The notes under the pieces: model-generated
Told to the model about the DNA's origin: nothing
The model's input: only the letters and a program-made list of their open reading frames with translations
The model's database searches: none
From: JANMDR01 sp031376425
GTDB taxonomy: Bacteria; Pseudomonadota; Gammaproteobacteria; Burkholderiales; Usitatibacteraceae
Reading direction: 5' to 3'
Length of the DNA: 6,355 bases
NCBI GenBank assembly: GCA_031376425.1
Contig: JANMDR010000147.1
Span: forward strand, 1-6,355
Shown: positions 5,084 through 6,355 of the stretch, piece by piece
Layout of the letters: each line of letters begins with the position of its first letter
Position numbering within the stretch: position 1 is the first letter of the stretch
Translations under genes and position numbers: made by a program

Positions 5084-6355
5084 ATGAAAACGCCAACATC
5101 AACGCAGAGGCAACAGCGCCAAGCCGGTGCCACCGCTGAGCGCAGTACATTTAAGCTAAACCCGCTTACCGCCGCTTGTGCAATGGCGATTTTTGCGGCA
5201 AGTGGTATGGCATATGCCCAGACTGCGACTACTGAGGCAGCAAAAGCAGTAGTGCCTGCAGTGACCAAAGCTGAAAAAGATAAAGCCGAAGCTGCTAAAA
5301 AAGCCGCTAATACCGTTGATACCATTGTTGTTACCGGTATTCGCCGTGGTATTGAGGCTGCAATTTCGGTCAAGCAAAACTCCAATTCTATCGTTGAAGC
5401 AATTTCGGCTGAAGATATCGGCAAATTGCCTGATAACTCCATCGCTGAATCTATTGCCCGCCTTCCAGGCTTGGCAGCGCAACGCGTAGCAGGCCGTTCA
5501 TCTACAGTAAGTATTCGCGGTATGTCTGGCGATTTTGCTGGCACTTTGCTAAATGGACGTGAACAAGTTTCTACTGGCGACAATCGCGCCGTTGAATTTG
5601 ATCAGTATCCATCCGAATTGCTAGCCGGTGTTACCGTATACAAAACACCGGATGGCGCGCTGATCGGCCAAGGTTTGTCTGGTACGGTTGATCTTCAAAC
5701 CGTTCGCCCGCTAAACTTTAGCAAGCAAACTGTTGCCATTAACGTACGCGGTGAGAAAAATTCGCTTGGTAAATTAAACGCAGATTCCAAAGATACTGGT
5801 AACCGTTTCAGCGCATCGTATATCGATCAATCGGCTGATAAAAAATTCGGTATCGCTTTGGGTTTTGCCCACCTTGATTCACCAAGCCAAGCCCAGCGTT
5901 GGGAAGCATGGGGCTATCCTTGTAACGATAAAGGTGAATGTGCGTTGGGCGGCAATAAAGTATTTGCTGATTCCACCAACCAAAAGCGCGATGGCGTGAT
6001 GGCTGTTTTGGAATTTAAACCAAACGCAGATTATTCATCTGTTGTTGATTTGTACTACTCTAAGTTTGATAAAAAAACTGTGCTACGTGGCTTTGAAGCT
6101 GGCTTAGCTTGGGGTGACGGCACCACATTGACCAACCCAGTAATCGAAAATAAATTTTTGGTTTCTGGTACATGGAACGGTGTAAAGCCAGTAGTACGTA
6201 ATGACTTGAACAAACAAAAAGATGATCTTTCCGCATTCGGCTGGAACAATAAGTTTAACGTTGGCAATGGCTGGACCGCAGTTGCCGATTTGAGTTTCTC
6301 TCAAGCTAAACGCGCTGAATCGATTCTTGAAACTTACGCCGGTACCATTCCAGGT
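5084..6355 (+). CDS. TonB-dependent outer-membrane receptor (5' part, truncated by window end)
   Basis: An outer-membrane active transporter that takes up large substrates using energy passed on by TonB-ExbBD. The first 424 codons are present and the frame is open to the window edge; such receptors usually run to 800-1000 residues. ATG 5084 follows GAGGA (5072-5076) by 7 nt. Residues 1-45 form a long signal peptide ending AYA before Q46. Residues 51-75 are an Ala/Lys/Glu-rich, probably helical linker. A TonB-box-like DTIVVTG (79-85) comes next. The plug (about 86-210) carries ISAEDIGKLPDNSIAESIARLPGL (107-130), VSIRG (142-146), LLNGRE (155-160) and ELLAGVTVYKTPDGALIGQGLSGTVDL. The barrel starts after about 210 with alternating aromatic strands. 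The sequence fits the subfamily expanded in Xanthomonas, Caulobacter and many carbohydrate-degrading proteobacteria (TIGR01782-like), so a carbohydrate substrate is plausible. The glucokinase and the shared HexR-like operators support this only indirectly. It has no in-window operon partner. Confidence 0.92.
   Translation, partial: MKTPTSTQRQQRQAGATAERSTFKLNPLTAACAMAIFAASGMAYAQTATTEAAKAVVPAVTKAEKDKAEAAKKAANTVDTIVVTGIRRGIEAAISVKQNSNSIVEAISAEDIGKLPDNSIAESIARLPGLAAQRVAGRSSTVSIRGMSGDFAGTLLNGREQVSTGDNRAVEFDQYPSELLAGVTVYKTPDGALIGQGLSGTVDLQTVRPLNFSKQTVAINVRGEKNSLGKLNADSKDTGNRFSASYIDQSADKKFGIALGFAHLDSPSQAQRWEAWGYPCNDKGECALGGNKVFADSTNQKRDGVMAVLEFKPNADYSSVVDLYYSKFDKKTVLRGFEAGLAWGDGTTLTNPVIENKFLVSGTWNGVKPVVRNDLNKQKDDLSAFGWNNKFNVGNGWTAVADLSFSQAKRAESILETYAGTIPG

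Overview
The window reads as chromosomal DNA from a heterotrophic Gram-negative proteobacterium. A TonB-dependent outer-membrane receptor, a periplasmic DUF1329 protein and a group A (Glk-type) glucokinase all point that way. The moderate base composition, the style of the receptor N-terminus and the glucokinase sequence suggest a beta- or gammaproteobacterium, with Burkholderiales/Oxalobacteraceae-like bacteria as one candidate; this placement is inference.

Layout. Bases 1-385 are non-coding and repeat-rich. They hold three REP-type palindromes, each with a GTAG foot, in +/-/+ orientation, mixed with 34-bp tandem units. Next comes a gene for a REP-associated tyrosine transposase (RAYT, Y1/HUH family; 386-900, +) whose reading frame is broken by one base in a T run near 463-467. 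This is a REP/BIME array with its probable transposase. Convergent to it is a secreted DUF1329 protein (910-2307, -). A 362-bp intergenic region then leads to glucokinase (2670-3677, +), which converges on an aldo/keto reductase (3694-4575, -; TTG start with a strong Shine-Dalgarno). A 508-bp regulatory region follows, then a TonB-dependent receptor (5084 onward, +) that is cut off by the window end.

The least obvious signal is regulatory. The glucokinase upstream region and the receptor upstream region share a palindrome of the form TGTAG-N5-CTACA and degenerate relatives. In both places two copies lie 34-35 bp apart centre to centre, and a third, nearly perfect copy sits further up between the reductase and the receptor. 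In the receptor promoter one copy lies between a consensus TTGACA -35 and a plausible -10, where a repressor would act. The pattern resembles, from memory, operators of HexR (RpiR family), which controls glucokinase and Entner-Doudoroff genes in many proteobacteria. This suggests that outer-membrane uptake (receptor) and first phosphorylation (glucokinase), and perhaps the reductase, respond to the same sugar signal. No regulator gene lies in the window.
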